64,000 nucleotides of DNA from Neoaquamicrobium microcysteis. GTDB lineage: Bacteria; Pseudomonadota; Alphaproteobacteria; Rhizobiales; Rhizobiaceae. Each line of letters starts with the position of its first letter. The stretch's first letter is position 1. Both the position numbers and the translations under genes were made by a program. This document shows positions 29,710-40,379 of this stretch, in pieces. A model generated the notes under the pieces. That model was not told where the DNA came from and ran no database searches. It saw nothing but the letters and a program-made list of their open reading frames with translations. The DNA lies in assembly GCF_008180155.1 (NCBI RefSeq), contig NZ_VSZS01000061.1:62001-126000 (forward strand), given 5' to 3'.

Positions 29710-30408
29710 ATGAGCCTCGCAGACACCATCAAGAACACGTTCGTGCCCATCAACCGAGAGGGCTACCCGTTTATTGCCGGGTTCGCCGTCGTAACTCTGG
29801 TGCTCGGCTTCTTCTCGACCAGCCTGTTCTGGATCGGCGCGATCCTGACCGCATGGTGCACCTATTTCTTCCGAGATCCCGAGCGGGTCACGCCTGTCGA
29901 CGACCGGCTGGTGGTGAGCCCTGCGGATGGGGTCGTTTCGGCGGTGGGGCCGGCCGTGCCGCCTGCCGAGCTCGGCCTAGGGCCGACGGAGATGATGCGC
30001 ATTTCCGTCTTCATGAACGTGTTTTCGTGTCACGTTAACCGCTCGCCGGTACGCGGCCGCATCACGACCATCGAGCATCGACCGGGCAAGTTCCTCAATG
30101 CAGAACTCGACAAGGCGAGCGCTGAAAACGAGCGCAACGGCCTGGTCATCGACAGCCCCAACGGCCGCATCGCCGCTGTGCAGATCGCCGGCCTCGTGGC
30201 CCGCCGCATCGTCTGCTGGACTGAACGTGGCAACGACATCGCCGTCGGCGAGCGTTTCGGTCTCATCCGCTTCGGGTCGCGCGTGGATGTCTATCTTCCT
30301 CAGGGTGCGGTCACCAAGGTGTCGGTCGGCCAGACGGCGGTGGCGGGCGAGACTGTCATCGCCGAGTTCGGCGCGCAGGCGATTTCGCCGCTGATGCGCG
30401 TTTCCTGA
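29710..30408 (+). CDS. psd: Phosphatidylserine decarboxylase (short, archaeal-type form)
   Basis: Converts phosphatidylserine to phosphatidylethanolamine at the inner membrane. The 232 residues include two hydrophobic segments near the N-terminus, [15 protein letters not shown] in the core, and the self-cleavage site RFGSRVDV with S190 becoming the pyruvoyl group. It lacks the longer proteobacterial LGST form. pssA follows after seven bases, so the PE pathway is encoded as a unit. GAAGGAGCGGT precedes the ATG. Confidence 0.95.
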   Translation: MSLADTIKNTFVPINREGYPFIAGFAVVTLVLGFFSTSLFWIGAILTAWCTYFFRDPERVTPVDDRLVVSPADGVVSAVGPAVPPAELGLGPTEMMRISVFMNVFSCHVNRSPVRGRITTIEHRPGKFLNAELDKASAENERNGLVIDSPNGRIAAVQIAGLVARRIVCWTERGNDIAVGERFGLIRFGSRVDVYLPQGAVTKVSVGQTAVAGETVIAEFGAQAISPLMRVS

Positions 30409-30415
30409 CCGGCAG

Positions 30416-31234
30416 ATGGCGCCGTTCCCACCCTTCGAGCCCCATGGACCACGCCGCGGGCAGCGCCTGCGCGAGATACCTTTTCGGCTGCTTCTGCCCA
30501 ACCTGATTACGGTGCTTGCGGTGTGTGCCGGCCTTTCGGGCATCAGGTTGGCATTCGAAGGCCGCTATGAGCTGGCGGTCGCCATGGTGCTGATCGCCGC
30601 ACTGCTGGATGCCGTTGACGGCCGTATCGCCCGGATGCTCAAGGCGACCTCGAAGTTCGGCGCGCAGATGGATTCCCTGGCCGACATCGTCAATTTCGGC
30701 GTCGCGCCCGCACTCGTGCTCTATGCCTACCTGCTCGACAGGGCAGGGGCGTTCGGGTGGATCGCCGCGCTCCTGTTTGCCATCGCCTGCTGCCTGCGCC
30801 TCGCGCGCTTCAACGTGATGCTTGAAGACCCCAGCAGGCCGGCCTGGAAGAGCGACTATTTCGTCGGCGTGCCCGCGCCGGCTGGCGCACTGCTGGTACT
30901 GCTGCCGATCTATCTGGGCTTCTTGGGCGTGCCTCTGGTTGCCACCACCGCCTTCGTGGCGAGCGGCTTTGCCGTTCTCGTAGCGCTCCTGATGGTCAGC
31001 AGGCTGCCGGTCTATTCGGGCAAGAGCAGCGGCATGAAGGTCCGCCGCGATATCGTGATGCCGGTGATGCTTGGCGTCGTTTTCTACGTCGCGCTGCTGT
31101 TCAGCTACACTTGGCATACGATGGCTGCCACCGCGATCGGCTACCTCGCCTTTCTCCCGTTCAGCGCTCGCGCCTATGCAAAGCGCGAGACGCGCGAGCA
31201 GGCGGCGACTGCCGAGGAGGCGCCTGAGCAGTAG
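30416..31234 (+). CDS. pssA: CDP-diacylglycerol-serine O-phosphatidyltransferase
   Basis: Makes phosphatidylserine, the substrate of psd. The 272-residue membrane protein carries the complete CDP-alcohol phosphotransferase signature D65-x2-D68-G-x2-A-R73-x8-G82-x3-D86-x3-D90, within about eight hydrophobic segments. This is the integral-membrane type II PssA, unlike the E. coli enzyme. It ends four bases before the stop of the convergent acyltransferase gene. Confidence 0.95.
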   Translation: MAPFPPFEPHGPRRGQRLREIPFRLLLPNLITVLAVCAGLSGIRLAFEGRYELAVAMVLIAALLDAVDGRIARMLKATSKFGAQMDSLADIVNFGVAPALVLYAYLLDRAGAFGWIAALLFAIACCLRLARFNVMLEDPSRPAWKSDYFVGVPAPAGALLVLLPIYLGFLGVPLVATTAFVASGFAVLVALLMVSRLPVYSGKSSGMKVRRDIVMPVMLGVVFYVALLFSYTWHTMAATAIGYLAFLPFSARAYAKRETREQAATAEEAPEQ

Positions 31235-31237
31235 GGT

Positions 31238-31945
31238 TCAGGCAGCCTTTTTCTCCAGTTCGGCGTTCCGAACCTCCGTAACCCTTCCATAAAGCGCGCC
31301 CGAAGACGTGCCGGGCTCGGGCTGGTAGCGCGTTACCAGTTCGCTGATCGTTGCGGGCGGCAGCGCATGAACCGTCAGCGCCGGAAACAGGCGTCGCGGT
31401 GCAGCCTCTTTGGGCAGCAGCGAAAACGGCAGGTTGCGCGAACCGGCGACGTGGATGGGCACCACCTTCGCTTCGGCACGAAGCGCGATCCGCGCTACCG
31501 CACGGTAAAGCCGGAACTCGCGCGTGTCTGGCTCCACATCCGGCGGCATGTACACGCAGAGCTTGCCGCCTCCGCGCAGGACGCGCACGAGCCTGCGGCT
31601 GACGAACACGTGCTCGGGATTGAAGGCGATCGTGCGGGCCAGCGAGCGCCATGGCTCAAGCCAGCCTGCCTTTGCGGATCGCTCGTCGAGGATGTGCAGC
31701 GTGTCTTCCGGCAGAAGCGCAAGCATCAGCGCCGGGTCGAGGCGCGACTGGTGCGAGACGACGTAGATGACCGAGGTGGTGTTCCTGACGTTGCGCAAAG
31801 AGCGCCCGTCGATACGCCAGACAAGCGCAAGCGGCGCATGCAGGATCGCCTGCCGGAACGAAATCTTCTGGTCGAACACCAGCCATGCCGCAGCCGCGAG
31901 CCACAACGTTGCAATACCGGCGACGATCAATCCAGCCAGTATCAT
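31238..31945 (-). CDS. PlsC-like lysophospholipid acyltransferase
   Basis: A 235-residue protein with an N-terminal membrane helix (about 1-24) and a PlsC-type acyltransferase fold. The HX4D motif is H65-QSRL-D70 in VVSHQSRLDP; FVSRRLVRVL and CVYMPPDVEPD sit where family blocks II and III lie. It resembles the acyltransferase half of 2-acylglycerophosphoethanolamine acyltransferase (Aas). GAGGATC before ATG 31945 fixes the start. Convergence with psd-pssA suggests a role in PE remodelling, which is inference. Confidence 0.84.
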   Translation of the reverse strand: MILAGLIVAGIATLWLAAAAWLVFDQKISFRQAILHAPLALVWRIDGRSLRNVRNTTSVIYVVSHQSRLDPALMLALLPEDTLHILDERSAKAGWLEPWRSLARTIAFNPEHVFVSRRLVRVLRGGGKLCVYMPPDVEPDTREFRLYRAVARIALRAEAKVVPIHVAGSRNLPFSLLPKEAAPRRLFPALTVHALPPATISELVTRYQPEPGTSSGALYGRVTEVRNAELEKKAA

Positions 31946-32091
31946 GTGATCCTCATTGCAAACAGTTCGATTTCGACTTTTGCCGGCCGCCAAGATGCAA
32001 AGGTAGCGGATTGCGTGGGCGCGTCAATTGTCGGTTCAGTCGGCGGCAAGAGTGCTCAACTACCCTTCGGATTCTGGACCTGCTACGCTCG

Positions 32092-32631
32092 ATGGCCAAT
32101 GGAGGAGCGTGCGATGGATGCAGCAGAACTGAAGCCACTCAGGCGCCCCTCAAGGACGCCTATCGGGAGGCTCCTGAAAAGGCGGTTGTCACCCTACGGG
32201 CGAAGGGCTCCATCGACGATCAGTCCGTGGCTTGCAAGGTCGAGACGGGCAGGGCGCTGGCCATTGCGGGGCTGCATCCCGCAACAGGAGGCTCCGGATT
32301 GGAGCTTTGCTCGGGCGATATGCTTCTCGAAGCGCTGGTCGCCTGCGCGGGAGTGACGCTCAAGGCGGTCGCGACCGCACTCGAATTCCGTCTCGCAGGT
32401 GCGACGATCGCTGCCGAAGGCGATCTTGATTTTCGAGGAACGCTCGGTGTGTCCAAGGAGGCGCCGGTGGGGTTCCGGGCGATCCGCCTGAACTTCGACC
32501 TGGAAACGGACGAGCCGCAGGAGCGTATCGATACGTTGCTCAAGCTGACGGAACGCTATTGCGTCGTGTTTCAGACGATAAATACGAAGCCGGAACTGTC
32601 CGTCGGCGCATCCAAAATCGATCCGGCATGA
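32092..32631 (+). CDS. OsmC family protein, apparently frameshifted near its 5' end
   Basis: An OsmC-fold protein (peroxiredoxin-like). The core frame reads KAVVTLRAKG, VETGRALAIAGLHPATGGSG, ELCSGDMLLEALVACAGVTL (with the OsmC cysteine) and LLKLTERYCVVFQTI with the second cysteine. The in-frame ATG at 32092 has no ribosome site. An ATG at 32114 has GGAGGAG six bases upstream and encodes MDAAELKPL, which fits the family N-terminus as I remember it, but is in another frame. A one-base loss near 32135-32140 would explain this. It may be real or a sequencing error. Confidence 0.75.
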   Translation: MANGGACDGCSRTEATQAPLKDAYREAPEKAVVTLRAKGSIDDQSVACKVETGRALAIAGLHPATGGSGLELCSGDMLLEALVACAGVTLKAVATALEFRLAGATIAAEGDLDFRGTLGVSKEAPVGFRAIRLNFDLETDEPQERIDTLLKLTERYCVVFQTINTKPELSVGASKIDPA

Positions 32632-32676
32632 CCGTTCCGAAAGGCTGGAAACTACTATAGGCCGTCGGGACCGGCC

Positions 32677-33021
32677 TTACGGACGCCAGCCCTGCATCCA
32701 CGGCGGCGGGTTGCCGCCATAGGTCGTGTCGTAGTGGCTGCGGGCGTTGGAGCCGGTGGTTGTGATGGAAAAGTTGCCGAAGCTGCAGGTGGTTCCCCGC
32801 ATCGTGTGGCCGCCACGTGTGGTGTAGGAGGGGACGTCGGCCTCTTCGCAGTTTCCGGCGGTGTTGCCGAAACCGGGCGCGACGTCGAGATTGACGCCGG
32901 GCAGGTTGTTAAGCGTAGTCGTCTCGCCGCTGAAGCCCTGCGAGCTGAAGACGTCGGCATGCGCGGCCGAAGCGACCAGCATCGCGCCGGCGGCAAGAAG
33001 AGGGAGAAGCTTCTTTCTCAT
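32677..33021 (-). CDS. Small secreted protein of unknown function
   Basis: A 114-residue protein with a clear signal peptide (MRKKLLPLLAAGAMLVASAAHA, cleaved about residue 22; shown in two parts of the N-terminus). The mature part is rich in Gly, Thr, Ser and Asn, has two cysteines (in NCEEAD and TTCSFG) that could form a disulphide, and ends GGNPPPWMQGWRP. CAGGA precedes ATG 33021. No family recognised. Confidence 0.75.
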   Translation of the reverse strand: MRKKLLPLLAAGAMLVASAAHADVFSSQGFSGETTTLNNLPGVNLDVAPGFGNTAGNCEEADVPSYTTRGGHTMRGTTCSFGNFSITTTGSNARSHYDTTYGGNPPPWMQGWRP

Positions 33022-33127
33022 GGTTTCATCCTGCTGGCGCGAAGCGCCGAAAATCGATGCGCACGCTTGTAGCATGCCGCTTCGATCCGGTCGATAGTAT
33101 GGCAATGCCGCGCGCCGGCGTATGGGC

Positions 33128-33889
33128 CTATTCGGGCATCCGATAGCTGATGAAGCGCTCACTCGCCGCATCGAAGATCATGCCAGTTTCCGTAAGCGTC
33201 GGGCTCGCCAGCGGAGCGATCTTCTTTGCGATCTCGGACGGATGAGGCAGGGTCTGCGGGTCTTCGCCGGGCATCGCCAGCGCGCGCATGGCGGTGCGCG
33301 TCGCGCCCGGGTTGACGCTGTTGATGCGCAGCGGAAGGTTCTTCGTCTCGTCCGCCCAGGAACGCGCCATCGCCTCCACCGCAGCCTTGGAAGCGGCATA
33401 TGGGCCCCAGAAGGCGCGCGCCGAATGGGCGGCCCCCGACGACAGCACAATGGCGCGTCCGGCATCCGAAAGCCTCAGCAGCGGATCGACCGAGCGGATC
33501 AGTCGCCAGGTGGCCGTCACGTTGGTGGCGATGACCCTGTCGAACACCTTCGCCTCGACATGGCCGATCGGTGCGATGACGCCGAGGATGCCGGCATTGG
33601 CGACGAGGATATCGAGCTTGCCCCAGCGCTCGTGGATTGCGCCGCCAAGGCGGTCGACGCCGGGACCGTCATTGAGATCGAGCGGCACCAGCGTGGCCTC
33701 GCCCTTGCCCGTCAGCGCCTTCTCGGCCTTGATCTCGTCGTCCAGTTCCTCAAGCCCGCCGATGGTGCGCGCCACCGCCACAACATGCGCGCCAGCCGCG
33801 GCCAGTTCCCTGGCCAGGAAGTAGCCGATGCCGCGCGACGCGCCGGTGACTACGGCCACGCGGCCGGTGAGATTGAGATGAGCAGTCAT
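33128..33889 (-). CDS. Short-chain dehydrogenase/reductase
   Basis: A 253-residue classical SDR. NAD(P) motif TGASRGIG at 15-22, NAG at about 96-98, serine in IVLSSGAAHSA, and the catalytic YAASK. Substrate unknown. It lies 21 bases downstream of purF on the same strand and is the last gene of the dnaB-alr-radA-cvpA-purF operon. Confidence 0.92.
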   Translation of the reverse strand: MTAHLNLTGRVAVVTGASRGIGYFLARELAAAGAHVVAVARTIGGLEELDDEIKAEKALTGKGEATLVPLDLNDGPGVDRLGGAIHERWGKLDILVANAGILGVIAPIGHVEAKVFDRVIATNVTATWRLIRSVDPLLRLSDAGRAIVLSSGAAHSARAFWGPYAASKAAVEAMARSWADETKNLPLRINSVNPGATRTAMRALAMPGEDPQTLPHPSEIAKKIAPLASPTLTETGMIFDAASERFISYRMPE

Positions 33890-33910
33890 GAAGTTCCTTC
33901 CGGTCGCTGC

Positions 33911-35380
<1,470 letters not shown>

Positions 35381-35437
35381 AGGGCACCGCCTCTCGATTT
35401 TGTTTTCGGTTTCCGTTTGCGCCCCGGGGGCGATGGG

Positions 35438-35983
35438 TCAGTTGTCCGGCTGCTCGGTACCCGGTGCTTCCGCTCCGGGGGAAATACGGTTCAGGATCGA
35501 GTTCTCCGGATCGTCCGGCAGGATGCCCTCGAGCCAGTTGCCGATGCCTTCCAGAAGCGGCAGTGACTTCGCCTCCGCGATCCAGGCAGGCGGGTTAGAG
35601 CCCACCAACCAAGAGAAAAACAGCAGGCCCACGGCGACCACCAGTACGCCGCGCGCAGCCCCGTAGAGAAAGCCCAGCGTACGGTCGAGCGCGCCTACGC
35701 GGCTGTCGATGATGAAGTCCGCGATCTTCATCGTGATGACCGTCACCACGATCAGCGCGATGAAGAACACGATGCCTGCCGCCGCCGCGATCTGCAATTG
35801 CGCATGGTCTATATAGGGTGCGATGTAGGGAACTACAGCGGGGTAGAAGAAATATGCCGCCACCGCTGCCGCCGCCCACGACGCGATCGACAGGATTTCG
35901 CGCGAGAAACCGCGCACCATGGCCAGCATCGCCGATACAAGTGTGAAGCCGACGAGAATTCCGTCCAGCAGGGTAATGGGCAT
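35438..35983 (-). CDS. cvpA: CvpA family membrane protein
   Basis: A 181-residue inner-membrane protein with four hydrophobic segments (about 5-22, 30-55, 64-86, 102-125) and the CvpA signature DRTLGFLYGAARGVLVV. Named for colicin V production in E. coli, where it also precedes purF; recent work links it to envelope stress, but its role is unsettled. The acidic tail lacks motifs. Confidence 0.93.
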   Translation of the reverse strand: MPITLLDGILVGFTLVSAMLAMVRGFSREILSIASWAAAAVAAYFFYPAVVPYIAPYIDHAQLQIAAAAGIVFFIALIVVTVITMKIADFIIDSRVGALDRTLGFLYGAARGVLVVAVGLLFFSWLVGSNPPAWIAEAKSLPLLEGIGNWLEGILPDDPENSILNRISPGAEAPGTEQPDN

Positions 35984-36035
35984 TCAGGCTCCACTCCGGT
36001 AGGGCGGCGGCATGCCGCGCGCCTCATTCGTCCCC

Positions 36036-37433
36036 TCAGTCTTCGGCCTCGCGACGCTTCGACCCCGCGATGCGCACCACCAGGTCGGAGAGCGTAGCCG
36101 GCTGAAACGCCCGTCGGCCGTTCCCGCCATTCTGGTCCTCGCCCGATGCCGGCATTGCGGCTTGCGCGAAACCCAGCTTTTCCGCCTCTTTCAGCCGCTG
36201 CTGGGCATGTGCGACGGGCCTTATCGCCCCCGAAAGACTGATTTCGCCGAAATAGACGCAATCGGCCGGAAGGGCAAGTCCGGTAAGCGACGAAACGAGG
36301 GCGGCCGCGACCGCCAGATCGGCAGCCGGTTCCGAGATGCGATAGCCGCCCGCCACGTTCAGGTAGACGTCGTGCTGGGCGAACCGCACGCCGCAATGCG
36401 CCTCCAGCACGGCAAGGATCATTGAGAGCCTTGCGGAGTCCCAGCCCACGACCGCGCGGCGCGGCGTGCCGAGCGGTGAGGGGGCGACCAGCGCCTGTAT
36501 CTCCACAAGAACCGGCCTCGTGCCCTCCATCCCGGCGAAAACGGCCGCGCCGGGGGCTTTCGTGCTGCGTTCTCCAAGGAAAAGCTCGGACGGATTGGCA
36601 ACCTCGCGCAGGCCTCGGTCCGACATTTCGAACACGCCGATTTCGTCCGTCGGGCCGAAACGGTTCTTGACCGTGCGCAGGATGCGGTAGTGGTGCCCAC
36701 CTTCGCCCTCGAAATAGAGAACGCCGTCCACCATGTGCTCCACGACGCGAGGCCCGGCGATCTGCCCTTCCTTGGTGACGTGGCCGACAAGCACGATCGC
36801 CGCGCCGGTCGACTTTGCATAGCGGATCATCGCCTGTGCCGAGGCGCGCACCTGCGTCACTGTGCCCGGGGCCGAATCGGCCATGTCCGTCCACAGCGTC
36901 TGGATCGAATCGAGGATGACGAGGTCAGGACGTTTCCCTTCCGCGATGGTGGCGAGGATGTCCTCCACGTTCGTCTCGGCGGCGAGCTCAACCGGCGTTT
37001 CAGCGGCATTGAGGCGCTGGGCACGCAGGCGTATCTGCGCGACGGCCTCCTCACCCGACACGTAGACGACGCGATGTCCGCGCATGGCGAGCGCGGCGGC
37101 CGCCTGGGTAAGCAGCGTCGACTTGCCGATGCCCGGGTCTCCGCCGATGAGCAGGGCGGAACCACGCACAAAGCCGCCGCCGGTCGCGCGGTCCAGCTCG
37201 CCGATACCGGAGACGATACGTGGAGCTTCCTCGATCTCGCCTGACAGGGTGGTCAGCGTGACGGGACGACCCTTGCGCGCGCTTCGCATGGCGGCCGGCC
37301 CGCTGCCGATGCCGCCGCCGGTGCCTTCTTCGACCAGCGTGTTCCACTCACCGCACGAATCGCACTTGCCAGCCCACCGCGTATGCGCCGTGCCGCAATT
37401 CTGGCAGATGAACTGGACGCGGGGTTTAGCCAT
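36036..37433 (-). CDS. radA: DNA repair protein RadA
   Basis: RecA-like helicase that drives branch migration during recombination. The 465 residues have a zinc finger (C10, C13, C24, C27), Walker A GGDPGIGKST (97-106), the RadA-specific KNRFG motif in TVKNRFGPTDE, and a C-terminal Lon-like domain ending near 440. Located between alr and cvpA in the operon. Confidence 0.96.
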   Translation of the reverse strand: MAKPRVQFICQNCGTAHTRWAGKCDSCGEWNTLVEEGTGGGIGSGPAAMRSARKGRPVTLTTLSGEIEEAPRIVSGIGELDRATGGGFVRGSALLIGGDPGIGKSTLLTQAAAALAMRGHRVVYVSGEEAVAQIRLRAQRLNAAETPVELAAETNVEDILATIAEGKRPDLVILDSIQTLWTDMADSAPGTVTQVRASAQAMIRYAKSTGAAIVLVGHVTKEGQIAGPRVVEHMVDGVLYFEGEGGHHYRILRTVKNRFGPTDEIGVFEMSDRGLREVANPSELFLGERSTKAPGAAVFAGMEGTRPVLVEIQALVAPSPLGTPRRAVVGWDSARLSMILAVLEAHCGVRFAQHDVYLNVAGGYRISEPAADLAVAAALVSSLTGLALPADCVYFGEISLSGAIRPVAHAQQRLKEAEKLGFAQAAMPASGEDQNGGNGRRAFQPATLSDLVVRIAGSKRREAED

Positions 37434-37473
37434 TGGTCGAGACGCTGGTGATTTCTAGCAGATACGGCATCGC

Positions 37474-38652
37474 CTACTCCCCACCCACATAGGTTCGGTG
37501 ATATCGCCGCCCCAGCGAGGTCAGCAACTCGTATGAGATGGTGCCGGCGGCTGCGGCCGCGTCGTCTATGGCGATGTTGGTGCCGAACAGCTCTATCCAG
37601 TCGCCGGGGGCAACGGCAGTTCCAAGGTCGGTTACGTCGAACATCGTGAGATCCATCGTGATGCGCCCAAGCACGGGCACGCGGCGACCATGGGTGACCC
37701 CACAGGCGCTTTGCTTGACAACACCTCGCAGCGGCACGCCCGCTTGCGAACCGGCCCGATGGTAGCCGTCAGCATAACCTGCCGAAGCGATGGCGATGAC
37801 GGTGTCGCGGTCGAGCTTCGCGTGCGCGCCGTAGCTGACCGTCTCGCCCGGTCTAGCATGCCGAACCTGCACGATGCGCGCCTCGGCGGTGACGACGGGC
37901 AGCATCGGGTTCTCCCGTCCATTGACCGGCGCCCCGCCGTAGAGCGCAATGCCCGGGCGCACCATATCGAACGCGAAGGCCGGGCCCAGAAACGTTGCAG
38001 CGGAATTTGAAAGGCTTGAATCTGTTTGGCCAAAAGCGCGCTTAACGGCCTGGAATGACTCGAGTTGTTGCCGGTTCAGCGGATGGCGTGGATCGTCGGC
38101 GCACGCCATGTGGCTCATCAGCAGACGCGGCGAGAGTGCGCCGGTGAGCGCGTTCTCCTCGGCGAAGGCGAAGGCTTCGTCAGCCGTCAGCCCCAGCCTG
38201 TTCATGCCGGTGTCGACATGGATCGCGCAGGGACGCGGGCGGTCGCCGTCCCATCCGAACGCCTCCCAGCAAGACAGATCGGATTGCGAGCCCAGCACAG
38301 GCATCAGCCGATGCGCGGCGTAGGCGGGCGCAGCCTCCGGCCCGAAAAGTCCGTTCAGCACGAAGATTTCGGCATCGCGCAGCACGGCGCGCAAAGCGAT
38401 GCCTTCCTCCGGCAGGGCGACGAAGAAGGTGCGGCAGCCGGCACGCCACAGCGCGCGGGCGACGGGCTCGATGCCGAGCCCGTAGGCGTCGGCCTTGACC
38501 ACGCCTGCCACCTTTGCGGGCGCTGCCTGCCGCACCAGCAGGCGATAGTTTTCTGCCAGCGCCGACAGGTCGATCGTCAGCCGCGCGCCCGCAAGCCGCG
38601 GGTCCGCGCCGGCATGTGACGCGTCAGGCGCAAAGGGAAGCCAGCCGGACAA
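37474..38652 (-). CDS. alr: Alanine racemase
   Basis: PLP enzyme converting L- to D-alanine for peptidoglycan. The 392 residues contain the PLP lysine K53 in VVKADAYGLG, the catalytic tyrosine in ETVSYGAHAKL, and MVRPGIALYGG. The start is not obvious: a TTG at 38652, two bases after the dnaB stop, gives MSGWLPFAPD and a normal distance to LTIDLSALAENYR, with no ATG or GTG in a better place. Tight spacing suggests coupling to dnaB. Confidence 0.92.
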   Translation of the reverse strand: MSGWLPFAPDASHAGADPRLAGARLTIDLSALAENYRLLVRQAAPAKVAGVVKADAYGLGIEPVARALWRAGCRTFFVALPEEGIALRAVLRDAEIFVLNGLFGPEAAPAYAAHRLMPVLGSQSDLSCWEAFGWDGDRPRPCAIHVDTGMNRLGLTADEAFAFAEENALTGALSPRLLMSHMACADDPRHPLNRQQLESFQAVKRAFGQTDSSLSNSAATFLGPAFAFDMVRPGIALYGGAPVNGRENPMLPVVTAEARIVQVRHARPGETVSYGAHAKLDRDTVIAIASAGYADGYHRAGSQAGVPLRGVVKQSACGVTHGRRVPVLGRITMDLTMFDVTDLGTAVAPGDWIELFGTNIAIDDAAAAAGTISYELLTSLGRRYHRTYVGGE

Positions 38653-38654
38653 GA

Positions 38655-40145
38655 CTACTCGAACCGTTCGGGCAGTCGATCCTCTTCGGCGAGGTCGGAG
38701 AAGCGGGTGAACTGGCCCTCGAAGGCAAGCTCGACGGTGCCCGTGGGGCCGTGACGCTGCTTTGCGATGATGAGTTCGGCCTTGCCCCTCACGCGCTCGA
38801 ACTTTTCCCGCCACGCCTCATACTCGGGCGTACCCTGCTCGGGCTCCTTGTTCTGCATGTAGTATTCGTCGCGATAGACGAAGAGCACGACGTCGGCGTC
38901 CTGCTCGATGGAGCCCGATTCGCGAAGGTCGGCCAGCTGGGGGCGCTTGTCCTCGCGGCTTTCCACCTGTCGCGACAGCTGCGAAAGCGCGATGATCGGA
39001 ACCTGAAGCTCCTTCGCCAGCGCCTTGAGGCCGGTGGTGATCTCGGTGATCTCCTGCACGCGGTTCTGGGACGACTTGGCGCTCGACCCCTGCATCAGCT
39101 GCACGTAGTCGATGACGATGACGTCGAGCCCGCGCTGACGCTTGAGGCGCCGTGCACGTGCCGCAAGCTGGGCGATGGAGATGCCGCCGGTCTGGTCGAT
39201 GAACAGCGGGGTCTTCTGCATCATCTGCGAGCAGCCGACGAGCTTCTCGAAATCGGCCTCGGTTATCTCGCCGCGCCTGATCTTCGACGAGGAGATTTCC
39301 GTCTGTTCGGAGATGATACGCGTGGCCAGCTGCTCCGACGACATTTCGAGTGAGAAGAAGCCCACGACGCCGCCATTCTCCGCCTTGAAGGAGCCGTCGG
39401 CCTGCTGCGCGGGCACATAGGAGCTGGCTACGTTGAAGGCGATGTTGGTGGCAAGCGACGTCTTGCCCATGGCGGGGCGACCGGCAAGAATGATGAGATC
39501 CGACGGCTGAAGACCGCCCAGCTTGCGGTCCACGTCGCGAAAGCCGGTGGAAATGCCCGAGAGGTGGCCGTCACGCATATAGGCCGCGTTGGCCATGTCC
39601 ACTGCGGTCTTGACCGCATCGTTGAAGCTCTCGAAGCCGCCGTCGTAGCGGCCGGTCTCGGCCAGCTCGAACAGCCGGCGCTCGGCATCCTCGATCTGCT
39701 CCGACGGGGACATATCGACTGGCGCATCGTAGGCGATGTTGACCATGTCCTCGCCGACGGTGATGAGCGCGCGGCGGGTGGCGAGGTCGTAGATGGCGCG
39801 GCCATAATCCGCCGCGTTGATGACGGTCACGGCCTCCGCGGCCAGACGCGCCAGATAGTGCGAGACGGTCATCTCGCCGATCTTCTCGTCGGCCGGCAGG
39901 AAGGTCTTGATGGTGACCGGATTGGCCATCTTGCCCATCCGGATCAACTCGCCCGACACCTCGTAGATCTTGCGGTGCAGCGGCTCGTAGAAGTGGATCG
40001 GTTTGAGAAAGTCCGACACGCGGTAGAACGCGTCATTATTGACGAGCACCGCGCCCAGCAGCGCCTGCTCAGCCTCAATGTTGTTGGGCGCTTCGCGATA
40101 GAGCGGTGTCTCCGCCGCCGCGAGCTTGCGGACTGCTTCAGCCAT
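38655..40145 (-). CDS. dnaB: Replicative DNA helicase DnaB
   Basis: Hexameric helicase of the replisome. The 496 residues have the N-terminal helical domain (PNNIEAEQALLGAVL), a RecA-like motor with Walker A GRPAMGKTS, Walker B-type VIVIDYVQLM, and the C-terminal RESGSIEQDADVVLFVYRDE. First gene of the operon running to the SDR gene. A near-consensus DnaA box lies about 130 bp upstream. Confidence 0.97.
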   Translation of the reverse strand: MAEAVRKLAAAETPLYREAPNNIEAEQALLGAVLVNNDAFYRVSDFLKPIHFYEPLHRKIYEVSGELIRMGKMANPVTIKTFLPADEKIGEMTVSHYLARLAAEAVTVINAADYGRAIYDLATRRALITVGEDMVNIAYDAPVDMSPSEQIEDAERRLFELAETGRYDGGFESFNDAVKTAVDMANAAYMRDGHLSGISTGFRDVDRKLGGLQPSDLIILAGRPAMGKTSLATNIAFNVASSYVPAQQADGSFKAENGGVVGFFSLEMSSEQLATRIISEQTEISSSKIRRGEITEADFEKLVGCSQMMQKTPLFIDQTGGISIAQLAARARRLKRQRGLDVIVIDYVQLMQGSSAKSSQNRVQEITEITTGLKALAKELQVPIIALSQLSRQVESREDKRPQLADLRESGSIEQDADVVLFVYRDEYYMQNKEPEQGTPEYEAWREKFERVRGKAELIIAKQRHGPTGTVELAFEGQFTRFSDLAEEDRLPERFE

Positions 40146-40379
40146 GCCGGCTCCGTATCATCTGTCTTGCCGGTACCAGTGAACCAAAGCCCCCTGCGGC
40201 CGAACCCCGTAACGTCCTAGTCCGAAGGGTAGGCGGTTCAAAGCGGCTTGCATGTCAAACACCATGATTCACAGCCTGTGGATAGCTGTTTGCAGATCGG
40301 GCGAAGATCGCTGTTGACGCGAATCGCGAGCCGCCACCATCGACTCGGAAAACAAGAACAAAACAGGAAAACTCTAGCG
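40146..40379. other. Gap between ynfA and dnaB, likely dnaB promoter region
   Basis: The 234-bp gap contains no convincing gene. TGTGGATAG at 40277-40285 matches the DnaA box (TGTGGATAA) at eight of nine positions and forms part of a short dyad CACAG-C-CTGTG (40270-40280). No strong sigma-70 promoter could be picked by eye. Confidence 0.4.
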
